Origin: an uncultured Lachnospiraceae bacterium
Lineage (GTDB): Bacteria > Bacillota > Clostridia > Lachnospirales > Lachnospiraceae
Direction: 5' to 3'
Length of the DNA stretch: 64,000 nucleotides
NCBI GenBank assembly: GCA_947174495.1
Contig: CAMWJC010000002.1
Coordinates: 17,679 to 81,678 of the forward strand
Below are positions 9,285-16,817 of the stretch, in pieces. The position numbers and the translations under genes are program-made. The notes beneath the pieces are model-generated. The model worked only from the letters and a program-made list of their open reading frames with translations. It did not search any database and had not been told where the DNA came from. Positions within the stretch are counted from its first letter, which is position 1, and the number at the start of each line of letters is the position of its first letter.

Positions 9285-10718
9285 TTATCTCAGTTTCACA
9301 TTAACTGTAGCTGTTTTGGTTTCACCACTTACTGTCTCATATGTGATTACAGCTTCTCTTGTTGCGTCACTCGTATATTTTGTTGTATACAATGTTATAT
9401 ATGCTGAATCAAATGTTATCACACCATTTGTATCGCTAGCCTGAGTCCAGCCATTCTTTCCCGTGAAAGCATTGTAACCATCAGCGAGCGTTCCCGTATA
9501 ATCCATTTCTATTTTAGTTATAGATGCAAGTGCATTATCACCAGAACCAATTGTATAACTAATAGAACCAACTTCGGATCCTGTCGTGAAAGAAGGAGGC
9601 ACCTGTGATTTCAATCTAACATTAACTGTAGCTGTCCTTTCAGAACCACCTACCGTCATATAAGTGATTATAGCTTCTCTGGTTGAATCATTCGGGTAAG
9701 CTTTCACATATGCTGCTATATATGCTGAATCAAGTGTTATCAGGCTGCCTGTATCTTCTGCTGCCTTCCAGCCACCCTTTCCGGTGTAAGCATGGTAACC
9801 ATCAACAAGTGTTCCACTAATATCCATCTCAACTTTGCTAATAGAAGCAATCGCATCCATAGCACTATTACCACGCTTATAGCTAATTGTACCTGCATTA
9901 GCCCCTGCCTTAAATACAGGATTCGGATTATTATACAAAGCTCCTGTACCCGCATCAGGAGTTGCGCCAGTCGGTGCATTATCATTGCTATACACAGCAG
10001 TAATTCTGATACCCTTAGTAAGCTTTGTCCAATCTGCACCTGCATTCATGGTTCCGCCAAAGGTAAATGCAGTAATACCCTTACCAGCTGCCGCAAGACT
10101 CTGTAATGTAAAATCGTCTGCTACATTGTTTCCGTTTGCTGAACTCAGGTTGATCGTCCCATCATATACAGCTTTTTCAAGCAAGAAACTTACCTCATTC
10201 TCTCCCGGCATTAAGTCCATTGCTGCAGTATCTGCTGTCGCCATTGTCACATCTGCAAGATCTGCACCAGTTGTTGTCAAATCTGCCGAATTGCCACCTA
10301 CCTTTACTTCGTCAGTATCCGCCGGAACGACTTGCAGATTAAGTACATAATCATCCGGAGATGAAGGTGTTGCTACAGCAGTTGCGCTTACAAAATTAAT
10401 TTTATCTTCATTCAAATCCTCTACATTAAGAGTAACTGTTATCATCTTATCCTTTGTACTCTTATTGATAATACCATAATTTTTGGATACAATCTGAGCA
10501 GTGGTATCACTTGTACCATCACCATCCACATCTACTTTAAGCCCATCAGGGTTAAAAGCCACTACGAAAGTGGTTGGAACTACTACGTTTGTTACATCAT
10601 AAGAATAAATCGGTGCATCTACAGACACTTCCTGGTCTGCTGCAAAGGTTGTCATGGACATTCCCATTACCATGGATGCACTTAAAGCTACTGCTAACGC
10701 TTTTTTCATCTTTCTCAT
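9285..10718 (-). CDS. Secreted surface protein with two C-terminal repeats
   Basis: About 477 residues. The start at 10718 is set by AAGGAGG nine bases upstream. A clear signal peptide (basic start, hydrophobic ALSASMVMGMSM core, cut near TFA-AD) sends it out of the cell. The next 210 or so residues form a domain that is also present in the protein from 11387-12535: both have P..F..ALNP.G, then a NYGI.NKS segment, VTL.VEDLN, and later TFGGTMN..ADW.KL..GI. The C-terminal part has two tandem repeats of roughly 95 residues, each with I.K.EMD.SGTL.DGY.A.TGK.GW and a TREA.ITY.TV block. No LPXTG or membrane anchor is visible. Function unknown; an adhesin or fibre subunit is possible. Confidence 0.75.
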   Translation of the reverse strand: MRKMKKALAVALSASMVMGMSMTTFAADQEVSVDAPIYSYDVTNVVVPTTFVVAFNPDGLKVDVDGDGTSDTTAQIVSKNYGIINKSTKDKMITVTLNVEDLNEDKINFVSATAVATPSSPDDYVLNLQVVPADTDEVKVGGNSADLTTTGADLADVTMATADTAAMDLMPGENEVSFLLEKAVYDGTINLSSANGNNVADDFTLQSLAAAGKGITAFTFGGTMNAGADWTKLTKGIRITAVYSNDNAPTGATPDAGTGALYNNPNPVFKAGANAGTISYKRGNSAMDAIASISKVEMDISGTLVDGYHAYTGKGGWKAAEDTGSLITLDSAYIAAYVKAYPNDSTREAIITYMTVGGSERTATVNVRLKSQVPPSFTTGSEVGSISYTIGSGDNALASITKIEMDYTGTLADGYNAFTGKNGWTQASDTNGVITFDSAYITLYTTKYTSDATREAVITYETVSGETKTATVNVKLR

Positions 10719-10745
10719 TTTCTTTTTCCTCCTTGAATTAGTCAA

Positions 10746-11300
10746 TTATTTTGAAACAGAAATTGTAACTTTAAAGCCGACACTGCTCACCTCCTCCAAG
10801 TTTTCATCCACCATCGTGTACATTACTACCGCATCATACTCTCCAGCAGCAAGCTCCTTGTTCAGCTTAAAGTTCTTGAGTTCTGTTCCTACCGGAAGCA
10901 TAGGTGATGAATACAAAAGTTCGTTCGTACTTTCCTCATACACATCAAAGTACAGCGTATACAGATTATTTTCCACATTGGCCACATAAGCATTCGGTGA
11001 TGCTGACTTTCCATCATCAAAGGTCCATGCAGTTGTCATCTTGCACTCAAACATGCCCTTGCTGACCTTCTCAGTCATCTCATCCATGATATCTCCTGCA
11101 TTGCTCTCATCCACAAATCCCCTGTCTAAGACAGTTGACCTCGGGACGCTTTGAGATTCCTGCACCGGTTCTTCCTTCTGCTTTGCCAAAAGCAGGACTA
11201 TACATGTGACAAGCGCCGTCACCAATACAAGAAAAGCAATCACAATAATAATAATCATATTCCTTTGCTTCTTCCTTGCAGATTTTCTCTGGTTGGACAT
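10746..11300 (-). CDS. Single-pass membrane protein of the surface cluster
   Basis: About 184 residues from the ATG at 11300, with GAGGAG some 10 bases before it. A basic start (QRKSARKKQR) precedes one strong membrane helix (roughly residues 14-40, rich in Ile, Val and Leu), and the rest is outside: a linker of about 45 residues and a beta-rich domain ending in VGFKVTISVSK. The end of the gene runs straight into the next gene. The extracellular part has no family I recognise. Its place between two related secreted proteins suggests that it anchors or assembles them at the membrane, which is inference. Confidence 0.65.
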   Translation of the reverse strand: MSNQRKSARKKQRNMIIIIVIAFLVLVTALVTCIVLLLAKQKEEPVQESQSVPRSTVLDRGFVDESNAGDIMDEMTEKVSKGMFECKMTTAWTFDDGKSASPNAYVANVENNLYTLYFDVYEESTNELLYSSPMLPVGTELKNFKLNKELAAGEYDAVVMYTMVDENLEEVSSVGFKVTISVSK

Positions 11301-11386
11301 AATCTTGTAACTCCTCTCTATATGATGAACCGCCTGTAAAGGCAAGTTCTCCATACCACATCTTATCTTTTCAGTTCTTCAGGCTC

Positions 11387-12535
11387 TCAGTCTATATAGA
11401 TCATAGCCCCTGTTCCCTCTATAACTTCTTCGCTTCCATCCGCCGTCCGATAAGTATAGATAACGGATAACTTAATGCCTCCTGACAATTTTTCCCATGC
11501 TGCATTGGGGTTCATGGCTCCGTAAAAAGTATATGCCGTCACACCCATTCCATCCGGTGCAAGTCCTTCAAAAATCATTTCCGGCTCTCTATCCAAATCA
11601 TCATCCCAATTGTCAGATTCAACTTCCTCATCATCCTCTAAACTGTAAACAGCACCTGAAAGTTTAAAAGCAATCTGATTCGTACCGCTGTAAAGTGTCA
11701 CTGCATGTTCCTGTGCCCCGGTCATTTTGACATTCTGTAAAACTTCCCCTGTAGTATTCCCATCTACCGGTGAGCCGTCCACCAAAATTTCTTCCTGATC
11801 TGCCGGAACAGCTGCCAGATAAACAGCATAAACACCTTCCTCTGCATTTCTGGCTTCCTCTGCGGAATCAACGAATACCAACTCACCCTCATTCATATCT
11901 TCCACTGTTAACGAAACCGTTACAATCTGATCGGTAGAGCTTTTATTTACAATTCCATAATTTCCTGATATTACCTGTTCTGTAGTTACCTCTTCCTCCC
12001 CCATTCTAATCGAAAAGCCGTAAGGATTCAAGGCCAAAATGTATGCAGAAGGTACTAATACATTGATTATTTCCGGTATTTCCTGCTTTTCATCGCTTTC
12101 TTTTTCTTCTTTGGATTCTTTCGTCTTTATATCATTATCGGAAGCTTTCTTATCATCATTTTGTGCTTCCTCTTCCGATTCCTTCCCATCTATATCGTCA
12201 CCGGCTTCCGGTTCTTTTTCATCTATGTCTCCATCAGCTTCCGACTTCTTATCGTCTGTGTCATCATCGGAATCCGGTTCTTTATCGTTCTGCGTATTAT
12301 TTTCTGTTTCCGTATTATCTTTTGAATCCTCCGATTGATCCTCTTTATTTTCCGAATCTTTATTCTCTAAATCATCCAGAATCGAATCTCCGCTTTCTAA
12401 AGCAGACAGCTTACTCTTGTCCTCTTCCTCTGCAAAAGCAGGAATATAAGTACTTCCGATTATCATACACAACATCATTAAGAACGCTGTGCTTTTTATC
12501 TTTATATTTTTGTGTGTTCTAACTCGTTTACGCAT
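11387..12535 (-). CDS. Secreted surface protein with acidic low-complexity linker
   Basis: About 382 residues from the ATG at 12535, chosen for the GGAGG six bases upstream. The signal peptide has a basic start and a hydrophobic AFLMMLCMIIGSTYIPAFA core. Residues of about 40-145 are a very acidic, Asp/Glu/Lys/Ser-rich linker with short repeats of the type D(D/G)DxDxKxSE. After that comes the domain also found in the 9285-10718 protein: VPSAYILALNP.GF, GNYGIVNKSS, and F.GAMNP.AAWEKL.GGIK. It lacks the C-terminal repeats of its relative. First gene of a three-gene unit; the shared domain suggests the two secreted proteins do related or complementary jobs. Confidence 0.7.
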   Translation of the reverse strand: MRKRVRTHKNIKIKSTAFLMMLCMIIGSTYIPAFAEEEDKSKLSALESGDSILDDLENKDSENKEDQSEDSKDNTETENNTQNDKEPDSDDDTDDKKSEADGDIDEKEPEAGDDIDGKESEEEAQNDDKKASDNDIKTKESKEEKESDEKQEIPEIINVLVPSAYILALNPYGFSIRMGEEEVTTEQVISGNYGIVNKSSTDQIVTVSLTVEDMNEGELVFVDSAEEARNAEEGVYAVYLAAVPADQEEILVDGSPVDGNTTGEVLQNVKMTGAQEHAVTLYSGTNQIAFKLSGAVYSLEDDEEVESDNWDDDLDREPEMIFEGLAPDGMGVTAYTFYGAMNPNAAWEKLSGGIKLSVIYTYRTADGSEEVIEGTGAMIYID

Positions 12536-12690
12536 GTTGCACCTCCATGTCTTAAACTTCACCATGCTGCATGCCCGATAAACAAAAATAAGCCTATTAC
12601 CGCATAGCCTGCAATAATAGGTTCCTTCCAATTCAAATTTGCATCCATGCAATACTCTTTATTTCCCGATACATTATCTATATCGGCACA

Positions 12691-12719
12691 ATTCTAATTA
12701 CCATTAGCCCCAGTGGTAA
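12691..12719 (-). promoter_or_regulatory. Candidate sigma-A promoter for the surface-protein cluster
   Basis: On the minus strand TTACCA and TAGAAT are separated by 17 bases, which matches four and five of six consensus positions. Transcription from here would give a leader of about 150 bases before the ATG at 12535. One of two TGCCGATATA direct repeats lies just downstream of the -10 box. Confidence 0.4.
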
Positions 12720-12878
12720 TTTTTTTATTGGACTTTTGTTCTTCCTGAACTACCCAATAAGTATATCGGCATAATGAATTTTTACTTTAGGCATTCATAA
12801 ATATTTTTTATAAATTCTTTACTTGTTGGTTCCTTGGGTGTTAATAAAGAGTATGCCTTAAAGCATTTTAACATTAAA

Positions 12879-12915
12879 TTAACGGACTTACAATTATTTT
12901 TTGTAAATCCGTTAA
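12879..12915 (-). terminator. Terminator-like hairpin after the RiPP/Rsb operon
   Basis: Two 15-base arms with one mismatch position that becomes a G.U pair on the minus strand, around a 7-base AT-only loop, starting 33 bases after the STAS gene. The T-tract that follows is interrupted (TTTAATG), so termination may be partial. Confidence 0.6.
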
Positions 12916-12947
12916 CTGAAATTAACTCATTGATTCTCCGCTTCCTC

Positions 12948-13247
12948 TTACTGCACAATAGTTAAAATATCCGCAAATCCGGTCATTGCAAACACTTCCA
13001 TATTCGTCTCGTTTACATGCGTAAGCTCCAGCGATCCCTGCTTTGTCATGACCTTCTGCAGCGCCAGCAAAACCCTGAGCCCTGCGCTGGAAATATACTC
13101 TAATTTCTCCATATCCAAAATCAGCCTGTGGTATCCCTCAAGATGCTCTTCAATATGTTTTTCCAGCTGTGGCGCCGTTATAGTATCCAATCTGCCCTCA
13201 AGGCAAATAATTGTTTTTTCTGTTGTTGTCTGTTCTGTAATCTTCAT
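12948..13247 (-). CDS. STAS-domain anti-sigma factor antagonist (RsbV-like)
   Basis: A single STAS domain of 99 residues. The strand-helix pattern with RLILDMEKLEYISSAGLRVLLAL is typical of SpoIIAA/RsbV; Ser54 in SSAGLR is the expected phosphorylation site. In partner switching the unphosphorylated form binds the kinase and frees its other client. I use the ATG at 13247, with AAGGA at fair spacing; a TTG at 13268 is in frame. It is the last gene of the operon, 25 bases after the kinase gene and followed by a hairpin. No sigma-factor gene is nearby, so the final target must be encoded elsewhere or be something other than a sigma factor. Confidence 0.9.
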   Translation of the reverse strand: MKITEQTTTEKTIICLEGRLDTITAPQLEKHIEEHLEGYHRLILDMEKLEYISSAGLRVLLALQKVMTKQGSLELTHVNETNMEVFAMTGFADILTIVQ

Positions 13248-13272
13248 ATTTGTTTCCTTCCTTTCCAATTGT

Positions 13273-13692
13273 TTAAATCAGTTTTTTGATCAGAGTTATT
13301 TGATTTTCTCCGTTCTGACAGGAATATTGCAGATCATCTGTCATTTTCTTTACCATGTGGATCCCCAGGCCTCCGATGGGCCGCTGCATCACATCTACAG
13401 AAAGGTCCGGATCTGCCTTACACAGCGGGTTATAGGGAATTCCATGATCTGCCAGTCGAATCCGGGCTTCTCCGTCCAGCCACTCCAAAGTAACTGCGAC
13501 GGCCTTTTGGGCCTCCTTCTCTTTTGGGTATGCATACTTAGTCACATTGACAAACATTTCCTCAAATGCAATTTTTAAGGCAGTTAATTTCTTAGAATCA
13601 ATTTCGTCAAAGCAATAAAATGTATCTATTTTTTCTAGCAGCTCATACAAATGCTCCTGTTTTGCTCTTCCTTCCCACTTTTCCTGCTTCAT
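13273..13692 (-). CDS. RsbW/SpoIIAB-like ATP-binding serine kinase
   Basis: A GHKL-type ATPase domain of 139 residues. The N-box is AFEEMFVNVTKYAYP (Glu44/45 and Asn49), followed by ADHGIPYNP (Asp82) and a glycine-rich lid GGLGIHMVKKMTD at about 108-120. These proteins phosphorylate a STAS partner and hold a client protein when not bound to it. The ATG at 13692 overlaps the stop codon of the phosphatase gene in an ATGA arrangement, with AAGGGATAAGAGA before it. The gene lies between the phosphatase and the STAS protein, giving all three parts of a partner switch in one operon with RiPP genes. Confidence 0.9.
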   Translation of the reverse strand: MKQEKWEGRAKQEHLYELLEKIDTFYCFDEIDSKKLTALKIAFEEMFVNVTKYAYPKEKEAQKAVAVTLEWLDGEARIRLADHGIPYNPLCKADPDLSVDVMQRPIGGLGIHMVKKMTDDLQYSCQNGENQITLIKKLI

Positions 13693-15482
13693 TCTCTTAT
13701 CCCTTCATAGCAAAGTGCCAGCATGGTAATATCGTCAAACTGACAAACGCCTTCTGCAAAGCTATCCAGCTCATGCTTGACTCCGTCAAGCAGCTCCTTT
13801 AGCGGCTTCTCCCTGTAATTGTTTAAAGTTTCCAGAAGCCGTTCTTCTCCGTACATTCTTCCCTTTTGGTCATTTGCCTCTGTCACGCCATCCGTATACA
13901 AAAACAGGCTCTCGCCCTTTTCCAATACCCGGGTTCCTGATGGGAAACGCATATCCCCAATGCCTCCCAGCACAAAACCATGCGCCGTATCCGGAAACCA
14001 CTCAAAACCGCCTTCTCTCGTACCGAGCAGCGGGCGGGTATGACCGGCATTGCTGTACAAAAGCTGTCCGGTATTAAGCTCCAGAATCCCCAGCCAGGCA
14101 GTCACGAACATGCCGGAGGCATTGTTTTCACATAACTGATTGTTGACGTGATAAAAAATATCCCATGGCTTTTCTCCCAGCTTTGCCTGATTCATAAGCA
14201 GGGTTCTGGCAACCACCATAAAGAGCGCAGCCGGTACGCCTTTCCCGGAAACATCCGCCATCAAGAAGCCGAGATGGTTCTCATCCACCAGAAAAAAATC
14301 ATAAAAGTCACCGCCTACCTCCCTGGCCGTGTACATAGCCGCATATATTTGGAACTCTTTTCTCTGCGGATATGCAGGAAAAACATTGGGGAGCATGTCT
14401 GTCTGAATGTGAGAGGCCACCGATAATTCGGCGCTGATCTTTTCCTTTTCCGCCGTTACTGCTGCCAGATTCTGCACATAGGCGGCAATATCCCGGGTCA
14501 TCTTCAAAAAGGCTTCCGAAAGAATCTGCAGTTCATCTCCGGTACGGATCTGTTCACAGATTTCCTTCATTTCGTTTGAGGCCGTATGCTGAAGATGATC
14601 CGCAGCGGCAAATTTCTTCATGCTTTCCGTCAACAAGTTCAAAGGATTTGTGATAAAGCTTTCCACGTATTTTAATAACAAGAGTGTACATGCAAACAAA
14701 ATATGAATTCCGATTCCCGTCACACGATAGACCAGTTTCCACCTTTGCAGGGAATCATAAGCCGTATGGCTTCGCAGCAGGGCATAGGTCCATATTCCCA
14801 GCGCTGCCACAAAAAGCACGGACAGTATCATAAATCCGGCAACTGCCCTTGTCCCAATCGTCAGCTTTCTGCCCCCGCGCTGTTCCCTCAAACAAGAAAG
14901 AAAAATCAAGATTGGAATCCCCAGCAGTATTGCAAAATCAAAGTTATTAAAGAACAAAAAGAGTACATCAGAAAGATCGACATTCTGCCCCGCCGATGCA
15001 AAGGTTAATGCCAGCATTGGCGTAATGACTGCCGAATCCGTCAATATAATCATACAATACTTCAGGATTTCGGGAACCGAATCCATCTTGGGTAATGTGT
15101 CCTGCCGTTCTGTCAGCCTGCCTTTCTCTGCTTTTCCGATTTTCCCTGCTTTCCTGCTTTTTCCTGCCGCATGCCATAACCAATAAGGAAGATAGGCATA
15201 CAAAAAGTTGATTCCAAATCCCGGAATCCAGACATTCGCAGGAGTATGGCTTACCAGAACATCCACAAGCACATTTGCCAGAGACGTCCCTAGGGCTCCC
15301 GCCCCTCCCCATAGAATTCCGAGAATCGGCGGAATTGCATTGGAAGGGCGCACCTCTGAATAGGGAAGAATCTGCATCAGCAGCCGAAAGGGAATATTAA
15401 ATGCCCAAAATACCAGTACCGACTTCAGCAATAGGCGCCAAAAGCTCTGTCCGCTCTGCTCATCAGAATTTCCTTTTATCAT
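13689..15482 (-). CDS. Membrane SpoIIE/RsbU-type PP2C phosphatase with HAMP-like region
   Basis: About 597 residues from the ATG at 15482, which has AAGGAGGA just before it; the start overlaps the end of the upstream gene by 20 bases. The first 320 residues hold about seven or eight hydrophobic segments; the stretch PPILGILWGGAGALGTSLAN resembles transporter-like S-component or MASE-type sensors. A HAMP-like piece (ITNPLNLLTESMKKF) and a helical linker follow. The PP2C/SpoIIE domain has its metal sites: VGGDFYDF, DVSGKGVPAALFM, and a late CQFDDITML. It would dephosphorylate the STAS protein in response to a membrane signal. What it senses is unknown, but its place after peptide-export genes suggests the peptide or cell-envelope state. 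Confidence 0.88.
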   Translation of the reverse strand: MIKGNSDEQSGQSFWRLLLKSVLVFWAFNIPFRLLMQILPYSEVRPSNAIPPILGILWGGAGALGTSLANVLVDVLVSHTPANVWIPGFGINFLYAYLPYWLWHAAGKSRKAGKIGKAEKGRLTERQDTLPKMDSVPEILKYCMIILTDSAVITPMLALTFASAGQNVDLSDVLFLFFNNFDFAILLGIPILIFLSCLREQRGGRKLTIGTRAVAGFMILSVLFVAALGIWTYALLRSHTAYDSLQRWKLVYRVTGIGIHILFACTLLLLKYVESFITNPLNLLTESMKKFAAADHLQHTASNEMKEICEQIRTGDELQILSEAFLKMTRDIAAYVQNLAAVTAEKEKISAELSVASHIQTDMLPNVFPAYPQRKEFQIYAAMYTAREVGGDFYDFFLVDENHLGFLMADVSGKGVPAALFMVVARTLLMNQAKLGEKPWDIFYHVNNQLCENNASGMFVTAWLGILELNTGQLLYSNAGHTRPLLGTREGGFEWFPDTAHGFVLGGIGDMRFPSGTRVLEKGESLFLYTDGVTEANDQKGRMYGEERLLETLNNYREKPLKELLDGVKHELDSFAEGVCQFDDITMLALCYEGIRE

Positions 15483-16815
15483 ATGTCCTCCTTCGTAAAT
15501 AGTCCTTCTCCGGATGGGGCTCGGGATACTTATCCCATAATCCGTACAAGGTGCACCACCTCTGAAAAAGCCGCTTTTCATCAAGACCCGGGATTGCTTC
15601 GACGCCGGCCAGATACATTCGTTTTTCTCCATTACTTTCGCAGATCCAGAATCCGCACAAAAGCATTTCTGTAAAAATCAGATCTATCATACTGACAGTA
15701 AGACTTCCTCCTGTTTCCGAGCAGAAATTTAGCGGCATCCCATCTGCCAGCAGATAAATCTGTTTTGTTTCCTTTCTCTCACCAGAAAACATCGGATAAG
15801 AAAACTTCCCCTGTCTGCTCTCGAATTTATTTTGCTCCACATAGCGCAGAAATGCCTGAAATTCTGTCTGTTTAGAAGATCCGCTTGCCAGGTACAGCCG
15901 CCCTGCCGGGGACTTGCCAAATGCTTTCAGCATCTCCAGCGTAAAAGCCTCTTCACCCGTCATCCCAAGTACAATCGTGTCCACAGAAAAACACAGTTTA
16001 TCCACGCATTCTACTACACAGCAGTTTTCCTCTTGTGCCAGCTTCCGGATGCGCGGATCGGTATCATACACCAATAGCCGTACCTTTCTATTTTTCAGTA
16101 ACTTCGCTGCTGCGCGCCCCAACACTCCATACCCCAAAAGCAGTACCTGATGAAATTCCAAAAAGGTATTCTGCTCATACAGCATCCGGTCCAGTTCCCT
16201 TAAGATCCTGTTCACAATAAAAAGAGCTTCCACATCCATCTTTAAGTCTGACCGGGCGACACTGACGCAGGGAAATTCATATCCATAAGTTCCGTAATAA
16301 TATCGGTCAAGCCGGGTTCCCGAGGTCGTCTGTTCCACGCTTCCTGCTATTTTTCCTTTAAGAGCCGGATACCTTTGTATCCACTGATGCAGGTGCTGGC
16401 AGACGTACCCTCCGTCTTCCAGCACCAGAATCCGCTGTCCTCTGCCAATTGCCGGAAGCAGTTCTCTTTGCAGAATAATCTCCAGTATTTGACTGCATAC
16501 TGTCTGAAAGTCCCCTTTGCAAATTCCTATTTTCCTCTGCTCCCGATACAGAAAAAAGTCATCTTGCTTCCATTTCCCATAATAACAGGCATAATCAGGA
16601 GCAAACCCGCCGCAATCAATGGATATCCCTGTATGATAAGGTACGCCCCAAAATACAAGCTCCCCAAACAGCTCTTTCAATGCCTCATTAAAAATCAGAG
16701 TATTATCCATAAAATGATTGATGTGAAATACCGTAACAGACTCTTTTAATCCATGGTGTCCCTCCTTAAGCTTTTGCATCTCCTGCTCCAATAAATACAT
16801 TCTTCCTGTTTCCAT
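15463..16815 (-). CDS. Adenosylhomocysteinase-like NAD-binding protein of the RiPP operon
   Basis: A 450-residue protein with no exact family I can name. The segment VLLLGYGVLGRAAAKLLKNRK followed by LLVYDTDPRIRKLA closely follows the NAD-binding fold of S-adenosylhomocysteine hydrolase, whose usual motif is GYGDVGKG. Earlier, ISIDCGGFAPDYACYYGK and ILVLEDGGY also fit the layout, but the catalytic His/Asp/Glu/Lys pattern of a true hydrolase is not evident, so this may be a divergent or non-catalytic relative. It starts 2 bases after the stop of the ABC gene (AGGAATAAGG before ATG) and overlaps the phosphatase gene, so translation is coupled on both sides. It might act on methylation or SAM by-products, or be a signal-handling partner; this is inference. 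Confidence 0.55.
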   Translation of the reverse strand: METGRMYLLEQEMQKLKEGHHGLKESVTVFHINHFMDNTLIFNEALKELFGELVFWGVPYHTGISIDCGGFAPDYACYYGKWKQDDFFLYREQRKIGICKGDFQTVCSQILEIILQRELLPAIGRGQRILVLEDGGYVCQHLHQWIQRYPALKGKIAGSVEQTTSGTRLDRYYYGTYGYEFPCVSVARSDLKMDVEALFIVNRILRELDRMLYEQNTFLEFHQVLLLGYGVLGRAAAKLLKNRKVRLLVYDTDPRIRKLAQEENCCVVECVDKLCFSVDTIVLGMTGEEAFTLEMLKAFGKSPAGRLYLASGSSKQTEFQAFLRYVEQNKFESRQGKFSYPMFSGERKETKQIYLLADGMPLNFCSETGGSLTVSMIDLIFTEMLLCGFWICESNGEKRMYLAGVEAIPGLDEKRLFQRWCTLYGLWDKYPEPHPEKDYLRRRTYDKRKF

Positions 16816-16817
16816 CC

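Larger units (their letters stand above)
12536..12947. other. Intergenic region upstream of the surface-protein cluster
   Basis: About 410 bases between the end of the RiPP/Rsb operon and the first surface-protein gene. It holds the operon hairpin at 12879-12915, a candidate promoter at 12691-12719, and a structured leader with an imperfect hairpin at about 12592-12622 (CCTATTATTGCAGG, minus strand) related to the hairpin at 9096-9126. The word TGCCGATATA occurs twice, about 85 bases apart on the minus strand, and might be a regulator site. No gene is visible. Confidence 0.55.

Noticed and set aside
9792-10350. Two plus-strand frames within the secreted repeat protein gene
   Set aside because: Composition reflects the repeats of the real gene; no signal for translation.
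12039-12522. Plus-strand Ser-rich frames in the acidic linker of the surface protein
   Set aside because: A by-product of the low-complexity Asp/Glu codons read in the other direction.
12948-13692. STAS and kinase genes as the sporulation pair spoIIAA and spoIIAB
   Set aside because: No sigma-F gene follows, and they sit behind a membrane PP2C phosphatase in a RiPP operon, so a dedicated partner switch fits better.
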